Positions 7,924-14,976 are shown, numbered from the stretch's first letter. The stretch: DNA of 22,564 nucleotides from an uncultured Oscillospiraceae bacterium (GCA_910578575.1 CAJTQP010000037.1:1-22564); one strand, 5' to 3'. Numbers and translations: made by a program. Notes: generated by a model not told the origin, from the sequence alone.

Positions 7924-8589
7924 ATGAACAAAGAAAGCTATCTCGCTGCCGCTTACCCCTTTTGGGGGCAGCTCTCCCAGGAGGAGAGAACGATCCTTCT
8001 CCAAAACTGTGTGGAGATGACATACGAAAAAGGGGTGGGCGTCCACCGCTCGGATGTGGATTGCAAGGGGGCCCTCCTGCTCCTGTCGGGGACGCTGCGG
8101 GTCTACATCCTCTCCGAGGAGGGGCGGGAGGTGACGCTGTTTCGCATCCACGCCGGGGAGAGCTGTGTCCTCTCCGCCTCCTGCCTGCTGGACACCATTG
8201 CTTTCGACCTGCTCATCGACGCCGCCGAGGCGGCCCAGGCCCTGGTGATCCCCACCAGTGTCCTGCACCCCATCATGGAGCGCAACCCCTATGTGGGTCT
8301 GTATATGTACAAACAGGCCACGGAGCGCTTTTCCGACGTGATGTGGACCATGCAGCAAATCCTATTCATGGGGGTGGACCGGCGGGTGGCCATCTTCCTC
8401 TGGGACGAGATGACCCGCCAGGGGAAACCGCTCTTGAAAATCACCCACGATGAGTTGGCCCGGAACATCGGCAGTGCCAGGGAAGTGGTCACCAAGGTGA
8501 TGAAATACTTTGCCGGGGAGGGCATCGTCCAGCTCAAGCGGGGACAGGTGGAGATCCTGGACCGGGAGAAGCTCCGGGCCCTTTTGTGA
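7924..8589 (+). CDS. Crp/Fnr-family transcriptional regulator
   Basis: The 221-residue protein has an N-terminal cyclic-nucleotide-binding-like beta-barrel (LLLLSGTLRVYILSEEGREV, FRIHAGESC) joined by a long dimer helix to a C-terminal winged helix-turn-helix (KITHDELARNIGSAREVVTKV, then GIVQLKRGQVEILD). It lacks the N-terminal Cys cluster of classical FNR and the cAMP-binding Arg/Ser signature of CRP, but has Cys in NCVEM, VDCKG and a C-x5-C pair in GESCVLSASCLLD within the barrel, which could serve redox or metal sensing. The ATG has AGGAGG 6 bases upstream; an in-frame TTG at 7882 is less likely. Its stop overlaps the ferredoxin gene, so it probably controls this FeS operon. The inducer is unknown. 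Confidence 0.88.
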   Translation: MNKESYLAAAYPFWGQLSQEERTILLQNCVEMTYEKGVGVHRSDVDCKGALLLLSGTLRVYILSEEGREVTLFRIHAGESCVLSASCLLDTIAFDLLIDAAEAAQALVIPTSVLHPIMERNPYVGLYMYKQATERFSDVMWTMQQILFMGVDRRVAIFLWDEMTRQGKPLLKITHDELARNIGSAREVVTKVMKYFAGEGIVQLKRGQVEILDREKLRALL

Positions 8590-8873
8590 CCGGCTTACAT
8601 ACACCGCCTGTTCTGGCTGCTATACTCAAAGCAGTTTCAGAAAAGGCGGTGTTTGATTTGGAGCGGAAGCGATCCCCAAGATGTGCCGCGGTGGACAGCA
8701 GGGTCTGTGTGTCCTGCGGCACCTGTCTCATGGTCTGCCCCCGACAGGCCCTCTCTGTGGTCCATGGCTGCTACGCCCTGGTGGACAGTGAGAAATGTAT
8801 CGGGTGCAGCAAGTGCGCAAAGGTCTGCCCAGTGGGCTGTATCTCCATTTTCAGAAGGGAGGCTGCGGGATGA
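8586..8873 (+). CDS. 2[4Fe-4S] ferredoxin-like protein
   Basis: The 95-residue product carries two full [4Fe-4S] binding motifs, CVSCGTCLMVCP and CIGCSKCAKVCP, in its C-terminal half, so it is a small electron carrier or a subunit passing electrons to the next gene's product. The proposed GTG start overlaps the stop of the regulator gene (GTGA), which suggests translational coupling, but no strong ribosome-binding site is present. An in-frame GTG at 8649 is an alternative and would leave a compact ferredoxin of 74 residues. The stop overlaps the ATG of the next gene. Confidence 0.88.
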   Translation: MTGLHTPPVLAAILKAVSEKAVFDLERKRSPRCAAVDSRVCVSCGTCLMVCPRQALSVVHGCYALVDSEKCIGCSKCAKVCPVGCISIFRREAAG

Positions 8874-9484
8874 AAAAGCACTGGTATGACTATCTGTGGA
8901 TCTGGTCGATCCTCTACTTTTCCCTAGGCTTCTTCAACATCCTCTTTGCCTGGCTGGGGATGCTGGACTTCTTCCTGCCCCTGCTCTTTGCCATCTTCGG
9001 GGGCAACAAGTTTTTCTGCAACCACATGTGTGGCCGGGGACAGCTCTACATGAAGCTGGGCACGAAGCTGAAGTGGTCCCGGAACCGTCCCACCCCCAGG
9101 TGGATGTACAGTACCTGGTTCCGCTATGGCTTTTTGGTGTTCTTCATGGCCATGTTCGGCAATATGGTCTTTCAGACCTACCTGGTGGGGGCCGGTGCGG
9201 CCTCCCTGCGGCAGGCAGTCCAGCTGTTCTGGTCCTTCCGCCTCCCCTGGCATTGGGCTTACTCCGCCGGGGGCGTGCCCGACTGGGTGGCACAGTATAG
9301 CTTTGGCTTTTACAGCCTGATGCTCACCTCCCTGCTTATCGGGCTGGTGCTCATGGCCCTGTTCAAGCCTAGGAGCTGGTGCGCCTTCTGCCCCATGGGT
9401 ACCATGACCCAGGGGATGTGTAAGGCCCGGCTGCACCTCAAGGAGAAGGTCTCTGGAGCTTCCAGGGCCGCTTCTGGAGAATAA
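8870..9484 (+). CDS. NapH/NosR-like membrane 4Fe-4S binding protein
   Basis: The 204-residue protein has about four hydrophobic membrane segments (around YLWIWSILYFSLGFFNILF, LPLLFAIFGG, YGFLVFFMAMFGNMVF and SLMLTSLLIGLVLMALF) and two Cys motifs next to the membrane: CNHMCGRGQLY and WCAFCPMGTMTQGMC. The latter resembles the CxxxCP pattern of NapH, NosR and related electron-transfer membrane proteins, which pass electrons between the quinone pool or ferredoxin and a partner. The start has GGGAGG about eight bases upstream and overlaps the ferredoxin stop (ATGA). No terminal reductase is encoded nearby, so the electron acceptor is unknown. The stop codon is part of the arm of a 24-bp inverted repeat. 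Confidence 0.85.
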   Translation: MKKHWYDYLWIWSILYFSLGFFNILFAWLGMLDFFLPLLFAIFGGNKFFCNHMCGRGQLYMKLGTKLKWSRNRPTPRWMYSTWFRYGFLVFFMAMFGNMVFQTYLVGAGAASLRQAVQLFWSFRLPWHWAYSAGGVPDWVAQYSFGFYSLMLTSLLIGLVLMALFKPRSWCAFCPMGTMTQGMCKARLHLKEKVSGASRAASGE

Positions 9485-9542
9485 GGGATAAATCAAAGAG
9501 ACAGACAGCGTGAATGCTTGTCTGTCTCTTTGATTTATCCCT
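9484..9542. terminator. 24-bp perfect inverted repeat, probable terminator
   Basis: Arms 9484-9507 and 9519-9542 are exact reverse complements over 24 bp, separated by an 11-base loop (9508-9518). The left arm starts with the last base of the upstream stop codon. No clean T-run follows on either strand, so it is not a textbook terminator, although position between two transcription units fits that role. The stem is A+T-rich compared with its surroundings. Confidence 0.65.
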
Positions 9543-9554
9543 GAAAATTTGGAA

Positions 9555-9583
9555 TTGACACGGGAAAGGGAATATGTTAAAAT
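9555..9583 (+). promoter_or_regulatory. Sigma-A promoter of the DUF554 gene
   Basis: Consensus TTGACA (9555-9560), 17-bp spacer, TAAAAT (9578-9583). The leader to the gene start is about 125 nt. Confidence 0.85.
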
Positions 9584-9717
9584 GCCACATCTTTTTGGAA
9601 AGAACGAGAAATGATGGCATTGTGTGGCGGTTTGCACAAGACGCTGGGAGAAAAACATCGATGTGTGAAAGGATTTGACAAATAGCTGTTGAGCTGACGG
9701 GTAGGAGGATGAGAACA

Positions 9718-10419
9718 TTGATTCCAAAAGGGATATTGATTGATTGCGGTTGCGTGCTTCTGGGGACCAATCTGGGCAGTGTGTTGAAGAGCCGTGTGCC
9801 GGAACGACTGAAACAGCCGATGAATGTGATCTTCGGTGTAGCGGCGATGGCCATTGGTATCGTATCGCTGGTGAAGATGCAGACCCTGCCAGCGGTGATC
9901 CTGGCTTTGATTTTGGGTGCTTTGATCGGAGAGCTCGCCTGTTTGGATGATAGGATCAAAGGGCAGATTCAGCGGCTGCTGGCCAAGCTCCAATTCAAGC
10001 CCGCAGAGGATCAGGATGCCTACATGCGGTTTTACCTTATTGTCGCGGTGACCTTCTGCGCCAGTGGGACGAATATTTTTGGCGCCATCAGCGAGGGGAT
10101 TTCCGGGGACTTTACGGTCTTGTTGTCAAAGGCGGTGATGGACATTTTTGCCGCCACCATTTTTGCCACGACCCTTGGCAGGGCGATGAATTTGATCGTT
10201 GTAGCACAATTCGCCATTTTGTGCACCTGTTTTTACTGTGCCCAGTTCATCATCCCCCTTACCACAGAGACGATGCTGAATGATTTCATCGGTATCGGTG
10301 GCCTGCTCACCTTGGTGCTGGGGCTCAGCATTGCGCAGATCAAACAGATCAGTGCGGTGAACTTGCTGCCAGCTTTGGTGTTGGTCTGGCCGTGTTCCTG
10401 GCTATTTGGCTTTCTGTAA
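9718..10419 (+). CDS. DUF554-family membrane protein
   Basis: The 233-residue protein is built of about six or seven hydrophobic helices with Gly-rich turns (VLLGTNLGSVL, ALILGALIGELACLDD, CASGTNIFGAISEGISGD), the pattern of DUF554 (YdfK/YqgA-type) inner-membrane proteins of unknown function, possibly transporters. I place the start at TTG 9718, giving a mature start IPKGILID like the family's usual MIPxGTIVN, because GTAGGAGG ends directly at the upstream ATG 9709 and would leave no spacer there, whereas it lies 9 bases from the TTG. G+C and codon use are clearly lower than in neighbouring genes, which suggests a different history. Its last 18 bp overlap the end of psd on the other strand. 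Confidence 0.85.
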   Translation: MIPKGILIDCGCVLLGTNLGSVLKSRVPERLKQPMNVIFGVAAMAIGIVSLVKMQTLPAVILALILGALIGELACLDDRIKGQIQRLLAKLQFKPAEDQDAYMRFYLIVAVTFCASGTNIFGAISEGISGDFTVLLSKAVMDIFAATIFATTLGRAMNLIVVAQFAILCTCFYCAQFIIPLTTETMLNDFIGIGGLLTLVLGLSIAQIKQISAVNLLPALVLVWPCSWLFGFL

Positions 10420-11238
10420 GGAGGAAGCGGCGGCATCCCCAAGATACATCCCCAGCTCTACCGGTACCTCCCGCCCCTGCTCCAGTTGGGCCAGCAGCGC
10501 CGGGCGCAGGCGGAGCTGGCCTTTTTGCAGGAGGAGAACGATGGTGGAGCCCGCCAGCTCAAAGTGTCCCTTCTCCGCCCCCTTGCGGACGCGGCAGTTC
10601 TGACACTCGTTACAAATACCGCCCACGATCAGCGCCCCGATCTCCACCTGCACCACCGGCCCAAAGTGGTCGGTGGTGAGCAGGCTCCAGCAGCGGCGGT
10701 TGCGGACGTAGACCGGATAGGTCTCACAGGCGATGGGCTGAACGCTGTGGAGCTGGCCAGGGAGGAAGTGGTGCTCTCCCTGGTAGGCGTCGTCGATGTA
10801 GTGGTAATGGTGGTAGTGGGTGGGGCACAGGCGGAAAATCAGGCAGTCGCCTCCGTGGAAGCTCTGGCTCAGGGTGTCATCCTGGAGAAGGTCAGACAGG
10901 CGGTAGTGAGAGCCCTTGATGGCAAAGCTGCTGTCTGCCTGGATGGGGTAGACGCTGAGGTAGCCATCGCAGGGGCTGATGAGCCGGCCTGGGGTGAGGT
11001 CCACCCCTTGGACCGTGCGAGTGCGGGCGAAGAAGGCCTGGTAGCTGTCAAAGCCCTTGGCCTGTTCCGGGGGGATCCCCAGGCGCTTGGCCTGCCAGCG
11101 GGCCAGGGGCCGGGAGAGGGGGGAGGAGAGAAAGGCCACCGCCAAGCGGTCGGCATGGCTGCGGAGGACCAGGGACAGCAGGGCCCGTCCTACCACATTG
11201 CCATAGAGGAAGCGGACGGCACCGCTGTTTTCCCTCAT
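10402..11238 (-). CDS. psd: Phosphatidylserine decarboxylase proenzyme
   Basis: The 278-residue protein matches Psd, which converts phosphatidylserine to phosphatidylethanolamine at the membrane. Signs are the SPCDGYLSVYPI segment, the His-rich CPTHYHHYHYIDD active-site region (the usual form is RLxPxDYHR(Y)H), and the self-cleavage site near the C-terminus, GHFELAGSTIV, where Ser231 of GST would become the pyruvoyl group. The start ATG overlaps the pssA stop (ATGA), so the pair is co-translated and covers two consecutive steps. The 3' end overlaps the DUF554 gene tail to tail by 18 bp with no intervening terminator. Confidence 0.95.
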   Translation of the reverse strand: MRENSGAVRFLYGNVVGRALLSLVLRSHADRLAVAFLSSPLSRPLARWQAKRLGIPPEQAKGFDSYQAFFARTRTVQGVDLTPGRLISPCDGYLSVYPIQADSSFAIKGSHYRLSDLLQDDTLSQSFHGGDCLIFRLCPTHYHHYHYIDDAYQGEHHFLPGQLHSVQPIACETYPVYVRNRRCWSLLTTDHFGPVVQVEIGALIVGGICNECQNCRVRKGAEKGHFELAGSTIVLLLQKGQLRLRPALLAQLEQGREVPVELGMYLGDAAASSLQKAK

Positions 11239-11855
11239 AGGTCCACCGCCAGGCACAGCAGGAGAAACTCCGCGCCCCCACACAGGACCATGCCCACCTT
11301 CCCCGGTAGGGCGGGCTTTTTCAGCCGGAAGGGGAGGAGGAAGGCCACCCCCATCACCAGCAGCGCCACCGGGCCCAGAAGGGGTAGAGGCCAGTTCCAC
11401 AGCTTCCCCAAGCCCATGAGGGCGGGGATCACCAGGGCCGCCGTGGTGACGGGCAGGCCCAGATAGACCTCCCGGCTGCCCTGGGTATTGTTCTGCCGCT
11501 CCTCCTCATCCACATTGAACCAGGCCAGGCGGATGAGGGCGCACAGAAGGTAGAGGGCGGAGAGGTAGAAGCTCAGGTTGCTGCCATCGGAGACGGTGTA
11601 GACGATCACCGCCGGAAAGACGCCGAAACAGATCAGGTCACTGAGGGAGTCGATTTGAATGCCAAAGCGCTTTTCCTGGGCGGTGCGGACCTTGGTGGAG
11701 GCGACTTTTCCGTCGAACATGTCGCACACCCCGGAGAGCATCAGGCACAGCAGGGCCCCGTGGAGGTCCCCGTGTAGGGCGCAGGTGATGCCGGTGAAGG
11801 AGAGGAGCATCCCGAAATAAGTCAGGATCACAGTGTAGTTATAGACGCCGAGCAT
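11235..11855 (-). CDS. pssA: CDP-diacylglycerol-serine O-phosphatidyltransferase
   Basis: The 206-residue integral membrane protein carries the CDP-alcohol phosphatidyltransferase signature in the form D-x2-DG-x2-A-...-G-x3-D-x3-D (CDMFDGKVAST then FGIQIDSLSD), with several hydrophobic helices after it. With psd directly downstream, the substrate is serine and the product phosphatidylserine. The catalytic motif is slightly diverged: the residue usually Arg after DGxxA is Ser. AGGAGG lies eight bases before the ATG. A terminator of the next upstream gene and a 9-bp dyad lie just in front of it. Confidence 0.93.
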   Translation of the reverse strand: MLGVYNYTVILTYFGMLLSFTGITCALHGDLHGALLCLMLSGVCDMFDGKVASTKVRTAQEKRFGIQIDSLSDLICFGVFPAVIVYTVSDGSNLSFYLSALYLLCALIRLAWFNVDEEERQNNTQGSREVYLGLPVTTAALVIPALMGLGKLWNWPLPLLGPVALLVMGVAFLLPFRLKKPALPGKVGMVLCGGAEFLLLCLAVDL

Positions 11856-11877
11856 GGGTCATACCTCCTAAAAAATG

Positions 11878-11897
11878 TTTTGCAAGTCCTTGCAAAA
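11878..11897. promoter_or_regulatory. 9-bp inverted repeat upstream of pssA
   Basis: TTTTGCAAG (11878-11886) and CTTGCAAAA (11889-11897) form a dyad with a 2-bp centre, about 10 bp before the pssA ribosome-binding site. It has the look of a repressor operator, but I do not recognise the motif and no consensus -10/-35 pair could be placed beside it. It abuts the terminator of the upstream gene. Confidence 0.4.
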
Positions 11898-11922
11898 GAG
11901 CACCGCACCAATGCGGTGCTCT
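11897..11922 (-). terminator. Rho-independent terminator of the TVP38-like gene
   Basis: Perfect 11-bp stem (11897-11907 with 11912-11922), 4-base loop, followed on the minus strand by TTTT (11894-11897 region). It lies 19 bp past the stop of the minus-strand gene. Confidence 0.85.
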
Positions 11923-11940
11923 GATACTATGTTCATGTGC

Positions 11941-12516
11941 TCAAATGATGTAAGCGAAGAAGAGACTATAGGCCAAAATGCACCAGGGCTTTGCCAGCAG
12001 GATGATGGAGACGAAGCGCTGGGCGGACATCCCCGTGAGGCCGGAGAAATAGCACAGGAAGTCGTCGGGGGCCAGGGGCAGCAGGATGGCCAGGGACAGC
12101 ACCAGGGTGTAGCTCTTCTTCGTCTGCACCCAGGCCACGCAGCGGTCATACTTCTCCACCGGCACCAGCTTTCGCACCAGCCCCACCCCAAAGCGCCGGG
12201 CCAGGAGAAAGGCCAGGATGGAGCCGGCACTGATGCCGATGTAGTTGCACCAGAAGCCCCCTGCCGCCCCGAACAGTCCCGCCCCCACGATGCAGCCCAG
12301 AAAGCCCGGCAGCACCGGCAGCACCACTTGCAGCGCCTGGATCACCGTCAAGATCACCGGGGAGAAGGGGCCGAAGCTGCCCACGTAGGTGCGCAGGGTT
12401 TCGGGGGAGTCGAAGTGCCCGTTGAGGTAGCCCCGGATCAGGAAGATGCCCAGCAGCAGGAGAAGGACCATCATCCCGCCGGTGAGGATGTTTTTTACTC
12501 TGGTAACGTTCCCCAT
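11941..12516 (-). CDS. TVP38/TMEM64 (DedA-superfamily) membrane protein
   Basis: The 191-residue protein has an N-terminal membrane helix (MMVLLLLLGIFLIRGYL), then the SNARE-associated/VTT domain: VVLPVLPGFLGCIVGAGLFG, ISAGSILAFLLARRFG, KYDRCVAWVQTKKSYTLVLSLAILLPLAPDDFLCYFSGL. The G-x8-G and LLPLAPDD features fit TVP38-type members, whose DedA relatives act as lipid scramblases or flippases. Placing it upstream of pssA-psd suggests a link with lipid handling, which is inference. AAGGGGGG precedes the ATG. A TATAAT on the minus strand (12568-12573) is a likely -10, with a poor -35. It is divergent from the response regulator gene. Confidence 0.88.
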   Translation of the reverse strand: MGNVTRVKNILTGGMMVLLLLLGIFLIRGYLNGHFDSPETLRTYVGSFGPFSPVILTVIQALQVVLPVLPGFLGCIVGAGLFGAAGGFWCNYIGISAGSILAFLLARRFGVGLVRKLVPVEKYDRCVAWVQTKKSYTLVLSLAILLPLAPDDFLCYFSGLTGMSAQRFVSIILLAKPWCILAYSLFFAYII

Positions 12517-12593
12517 ACACTGCCCCCCTTCCCGCCGTGTCCCCAGGCGGATCGCTTTGATGGGTCCATTATAACAAAAAAGGATAAAATTTT

Positions 12594-12626
12594 TCTTAAA
12601 GAAGTCCTGAAGAAATCTTAATTTTC
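12594..12626. promoter_or_regulatory. Three 11-bp imperfect direct repeats, putative response-regulator site
   Basis: TCTTAAAGAAG, TCCTGAAGAAA and TCTTAATTTTC follow each other without gaps in the divergent promoter region. An 11-bp period is what OmpR/PhoB-type dimers bind. The repeats lie about 11 bp upstream of the -35 position of the regulator's own promoter and touch the -35 position of the TVP38-like gene. Autoregulation is inferred, not shown. Confidence 0.4.
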
Positions 12627-12660
12627 TATGGTTTCTCTATGAATTCGCCCGCTGGCCCAG

Positions 12661-12666
12661 TATAAT
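12661..12666 (+). promoter_or_regulatory. -10 element of the two-component operon
   Basis: TATAAT 30 bp before the start codon. The -35 position (12638-12643, TATGAA) is poor, which fits a promoter that needs an activator. Confidence 0.6.
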
Positions 12667-12695
12667 GAGACCAAATCAACAGAGGGGGAAGGTCC

Positions 12696-13391
12696 ATGAA
12701 AGGCAAGAAAATTCTCTTTGCAGATGATGACCCGGAGATTCGGGAGGTCTTGCGGCTGCTGCTGTGCAGCGAGGGCTACACCGTGCTGGAGGCCGCCAAT
12801 GGGACGAAGTTGTTGGAGCTCCTGGACGATTCGGTGGACCTGGTGATTTTGGACGTGATGATGCCAGGACTGGGGGGCTATGCCGCCTGTGCGGAAGTGC
12901 GAAAGCGCTCAGCAGTGCCAGTGCTCTTCCTTACGGCCAAGTCCCAGGACTCCGATAAGACCATGGGGTTTTCCGTGGGGGGCGATGACTACCTGGTCAA
13001 GCCCTTCTCTTATACGGAGCTGATCTCCAGGGTAAAGGCCATGCTGCGGCGTTACTATGTATACGGCGCCAAGCATGGGGAGAGCGGGGATGTCATCCAC
13101 TGCTGCGGCTCCATTGAGCTGGACCCCGGCCAAGGGGTGGTGCGCCAGAATGGGCGGGAAGTGGCCTTGACAGACACGGAGTACCGCATCTTCCATCTGC
13201 TGGCCACCCACCGTAAGCGGATATTCTCCGTGCAGAACATCTATGAGAGCATCTGGGACGAGCCTTATTTTTACAACTCCAACAACACGGTGATGGTCCA
13301 CATCCGCAACATCCGCCGCAAATTGGGGGACGACCCCCACAACTGCCAGACCATCCGCACCGTCTGGGAGAAGGGGTATCGCATTGAATAA
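12696..13391 (+). CDS. OmpR/PhoB-family response regulator
   Basis: The 231-residue protein has a receiver domain with acidic triad Asp10-Asp12, phospho-acceptor Asp53 (VILDVMMP), Thr80 and Lys102 (VKPF), followed by a winged-helix DNA-binding domain with LTDTEYRIFHLLATH, NTVMVHIRNIRRKLG and the terminal TVWEKGYRIE. This is a VanR-like arrangement. GAGGGGGAAGG precedes the ATG. The cognate kinase gene begins inside its last codons. Likely targets are its own operon, the divergent membrane-protein gene and perhaps the lipoprotein downstream. The stimulus is unknown. Confidence 0.96.
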   Translation: MKGKKILFADDDPEIREVLRLLLCSEGYTVLEAANGTKLLELLDDSVDLVILDVMMPGLGGYAACAEVRKRSAVPVLFLTAKSQDSDKTMGFSVGGDDYLVKPFSYTELISRVKAMLRRYYVYGAKHGESGDVIHCCGSIELDPGQGVVRQNGREVALTDTEYRIFHLLATHRKRIFSVQNIYESIWDEPYFYNSNNTVMVHIRNIRRKLGDDPHNCQTIRTVWEKGYRIE

Positions 13392-14709
13392 GCGCGTCTC
13401 CCGCAGCCTCAGCGCCCAACTGTTCTGCGGTGTACTGCTGTCCCTGCTGGCGGCGGCGGTGATGTTTGGGCTCTGCGCCAAGGTGGGGAGCTATGTGCTG
13501 GAGAAGACCGTCTATGGGAAGCCCATCGTGGACCAGATGGCGGACCAACAGTTCGCCCAACTACAGCGCTATGTGGAGCAGGAGGACATCGGGCGAAGAA
13601 ATCTCCACCGCCTCAATGCTTGGTGCAGCCGGGGAGAACAGGTCTATCTGACGGTTTATCTGGATGGAGAGATCCTGTACGAATCGCCGCGATCAGGGGC
13701 GGAGTTGGAAACGGAGCTGGAAGTAGAGGACTTTGTCATAGAGGCGGAGGACCCCCAGCGCGCCTATACCCTTACCCTAAGCGACGGCAATGTGACCCAG
13801 GCGTTTTTGTACTACTATGCCGGAGACGCCTTTTTCTATTGGGTCATGGGCCTCTCCGGCCTGGCGGCCTTTCTGCTATTCTCCCTGTGCTTCATCAGCT
13901 TCGTCCACCGCAAGCTGCGCTATGTGCAAAAGCTGAAGGAGGAGCTGGACATTTTGGCGGGAGGCGACCTGTGCCATCCGGTGACGGTGAAGGGGGAAGA
14001 TGAGCTGGGGGAGCTGGCCGGGGGCATTGACCAGATGCGCCGGTCCATCCTGGCCCATCAGGCGGCGGAATCCCAAATGCGTTGCGCCAACTCTCAGTTG
14101 GTCACGGCCATGTCCCACGACCTGCGCACGCCGCTCACCGCCCTGCTGGCCTATCTGGAACTGATGGAGCGGGGGAAGTATGACGGGGCGGAGCAGCTGC
14201 GGCACTTCATCCACCGGAGCCTGGACAAGACCATGCAGATCAAGTCCATGGCGGACAAGCTCTTTGAGTACTTTTTGGTCTACTCCTCAGAGTGGGAGGA
14301 GCCAGAGCTGGAACGGGTGGACGCCGACGGCTTGATCCAGCAGTTCTGGGGGGAGTATATCTTTTCTCTCAAAAGCAAGGGCTTTTCGGTGCAGGCGGAA
14401 CTGGGCCCCCTGAAGGGGAGCCTGCTGGCAAACACAGGGCTGTTGCGCCGGGCCTTTGATAATCTCTACGCCAACCTGCTCAAGTACGCCGCCCCCGAAC
14501 AGCCGGTGGAGATCCTCTGCCGCCGGGAGGGAGCACAGCTCCAGCTGAGCTTGACCAATCACATCTCCGGCCAGCGGGACGAGAAGGAGAGCACCAATAT
14601 CGGACTGAACACCTGTCAGCGTATTTTACAGCACCACGGGGGCAGCTTTTCTGCCCAAGAGGAGGCAGGTCAATTTTGCGTGTTGCTTACCCTGCCTTTG
14701 GTGCAGTGA
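13384..14709 (+). CDS. Membrane sensor histidine kinase
   Basis: The 441-residue protein starts at a TTG that overlaps the regulator's stop by 8 bp, with GAGAAGGGG upstream. It has a membrane helix at about residues 12-36, an external domain of about 115 residues, a second helix at about 155-177, a HAMP linker (KLKEELDILAGGDLCHPV), the phospho-acceptor box AMSHDLRTPLTALLAYLELM with His245, and an ATPase domain with the N-box (RRAFDNLYANLLKYA) and a late G-box (NIGLNTCQRILQHHGG). The external domain resembles no ligand-binding fold I can name. It should phosphorylate the response regulator at Asp53. Confidence 0.94.
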   Translation: MNKRVSRSLSAQLFCGVLLSLLAAAVMFGLCAKVGSYVLEKTVYGKPIVDQMADQQFAQLQRYVEQEDIGRRNLHRLNAWCSRGEQVYLTVYLDGEILYESPRSGAELETELEVEDFVIEAEDPQRAYTLTLSDGNVTQAFLYYYAGDAFFYWVMGLSGLAAFLLFSLCFISFVHRKLRYVQKLKEELDILAGGDLCHPVTVKGEDELGELAGGIDQMRRSILAHQAAESQMRCANSQLVTAMSHDLRTPLTALLAYLELMERGKYDGAEQLRHFIHRSLDKTMQIKSMADKLFEYFLVYSSEWEEPELERVDADGLIQQFWGEYIFSLKSKGFSVQAELGPLKGSLLANTGLLRRAFDNLYANLLKYAAPEQPVEILCRREGAQLQLSLTNHISGQRDEKESTNIGLNTCQRILQHHGGSFSAQEEAGQFCVLLTLPLVQ

Positions 14710-14717
14710 GCCCGCGA

Positions 14718-14761
14718 CAAAGCAACCGCAGCGGCAGTTTGTTGCCGCTGCGGTTGCTTTG
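14718..14761 (+). terminator. 19-bp perfect hairpin after the kinase gene
   Basis: Arms 14718-14736 and 14743-14761 are exact complements, loop GTTTGT. There is no T-run beyond the arm, but the arm itself ends GCTTTG. It separates the kinase from a minus-strand remnant and may act in both directions. Confidence 0.7.
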
Positions 14762-14769
14762 CGTGAGGG

Positions 14770-14922
14770 TCATCGGTTCCCAGACACTGGTGTTGGGACA
14801 TTTGGCCTCAATAGCCTGCAAGGCGGCCAGACCCAGGCCACGGCAAAAGCCCCTTGCAGGCGTTTGCAAAAATCCAAAAACTCCGACGCCTGGACAGAGA
14901 TCAAATGAATGGTTGGGTTCAT
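14770..14922 (-). pseudogene. Possible remnant of a small GNAT-like gene
   Basis: An open frame of 50 codons begins at 14922 with a strong AAAAGGAGG about eight bases upstream and starts MNPTIHLISVQASEF. In the adjacent minus-strand frame the same stretch reads RGLGLAALQAIEAKCP, then NTSVWEPMTLTQ, which resembles the C-terminal part of acetyltransferases of the GNAT family (acetyl-CoA loop helix followed by the strand after it). The simplest reading is a gene that lost its middle and its reading frame but kept its ribosome-binding site. The match is short, and a genuine 50-residue peptide cannot be excluded. The rest of the 14762-15090 gap holds only the lipoprotein's upstream region. Confidence 0.35.
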
Positions 14923-14976
14923 AGGGGTGTCCTCCTTTTACGCTGTGTCAGGCCGGGTCACGGAAATGAGGCGAAT

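Noticed and set aside
8590..8640. FNR-type operator in the regulator/ferredoxin junction
   Set aside because: No TTGAT-N4-ATCAA-like palindrome was found; only a weak TATACT without a matching -35.
9709..9711. ATG as start of the DUF554 gene
   Set aside because: The AGGAGG ends directly before it, leaving no spacer; TTG 9718 fits spacing and family length better.
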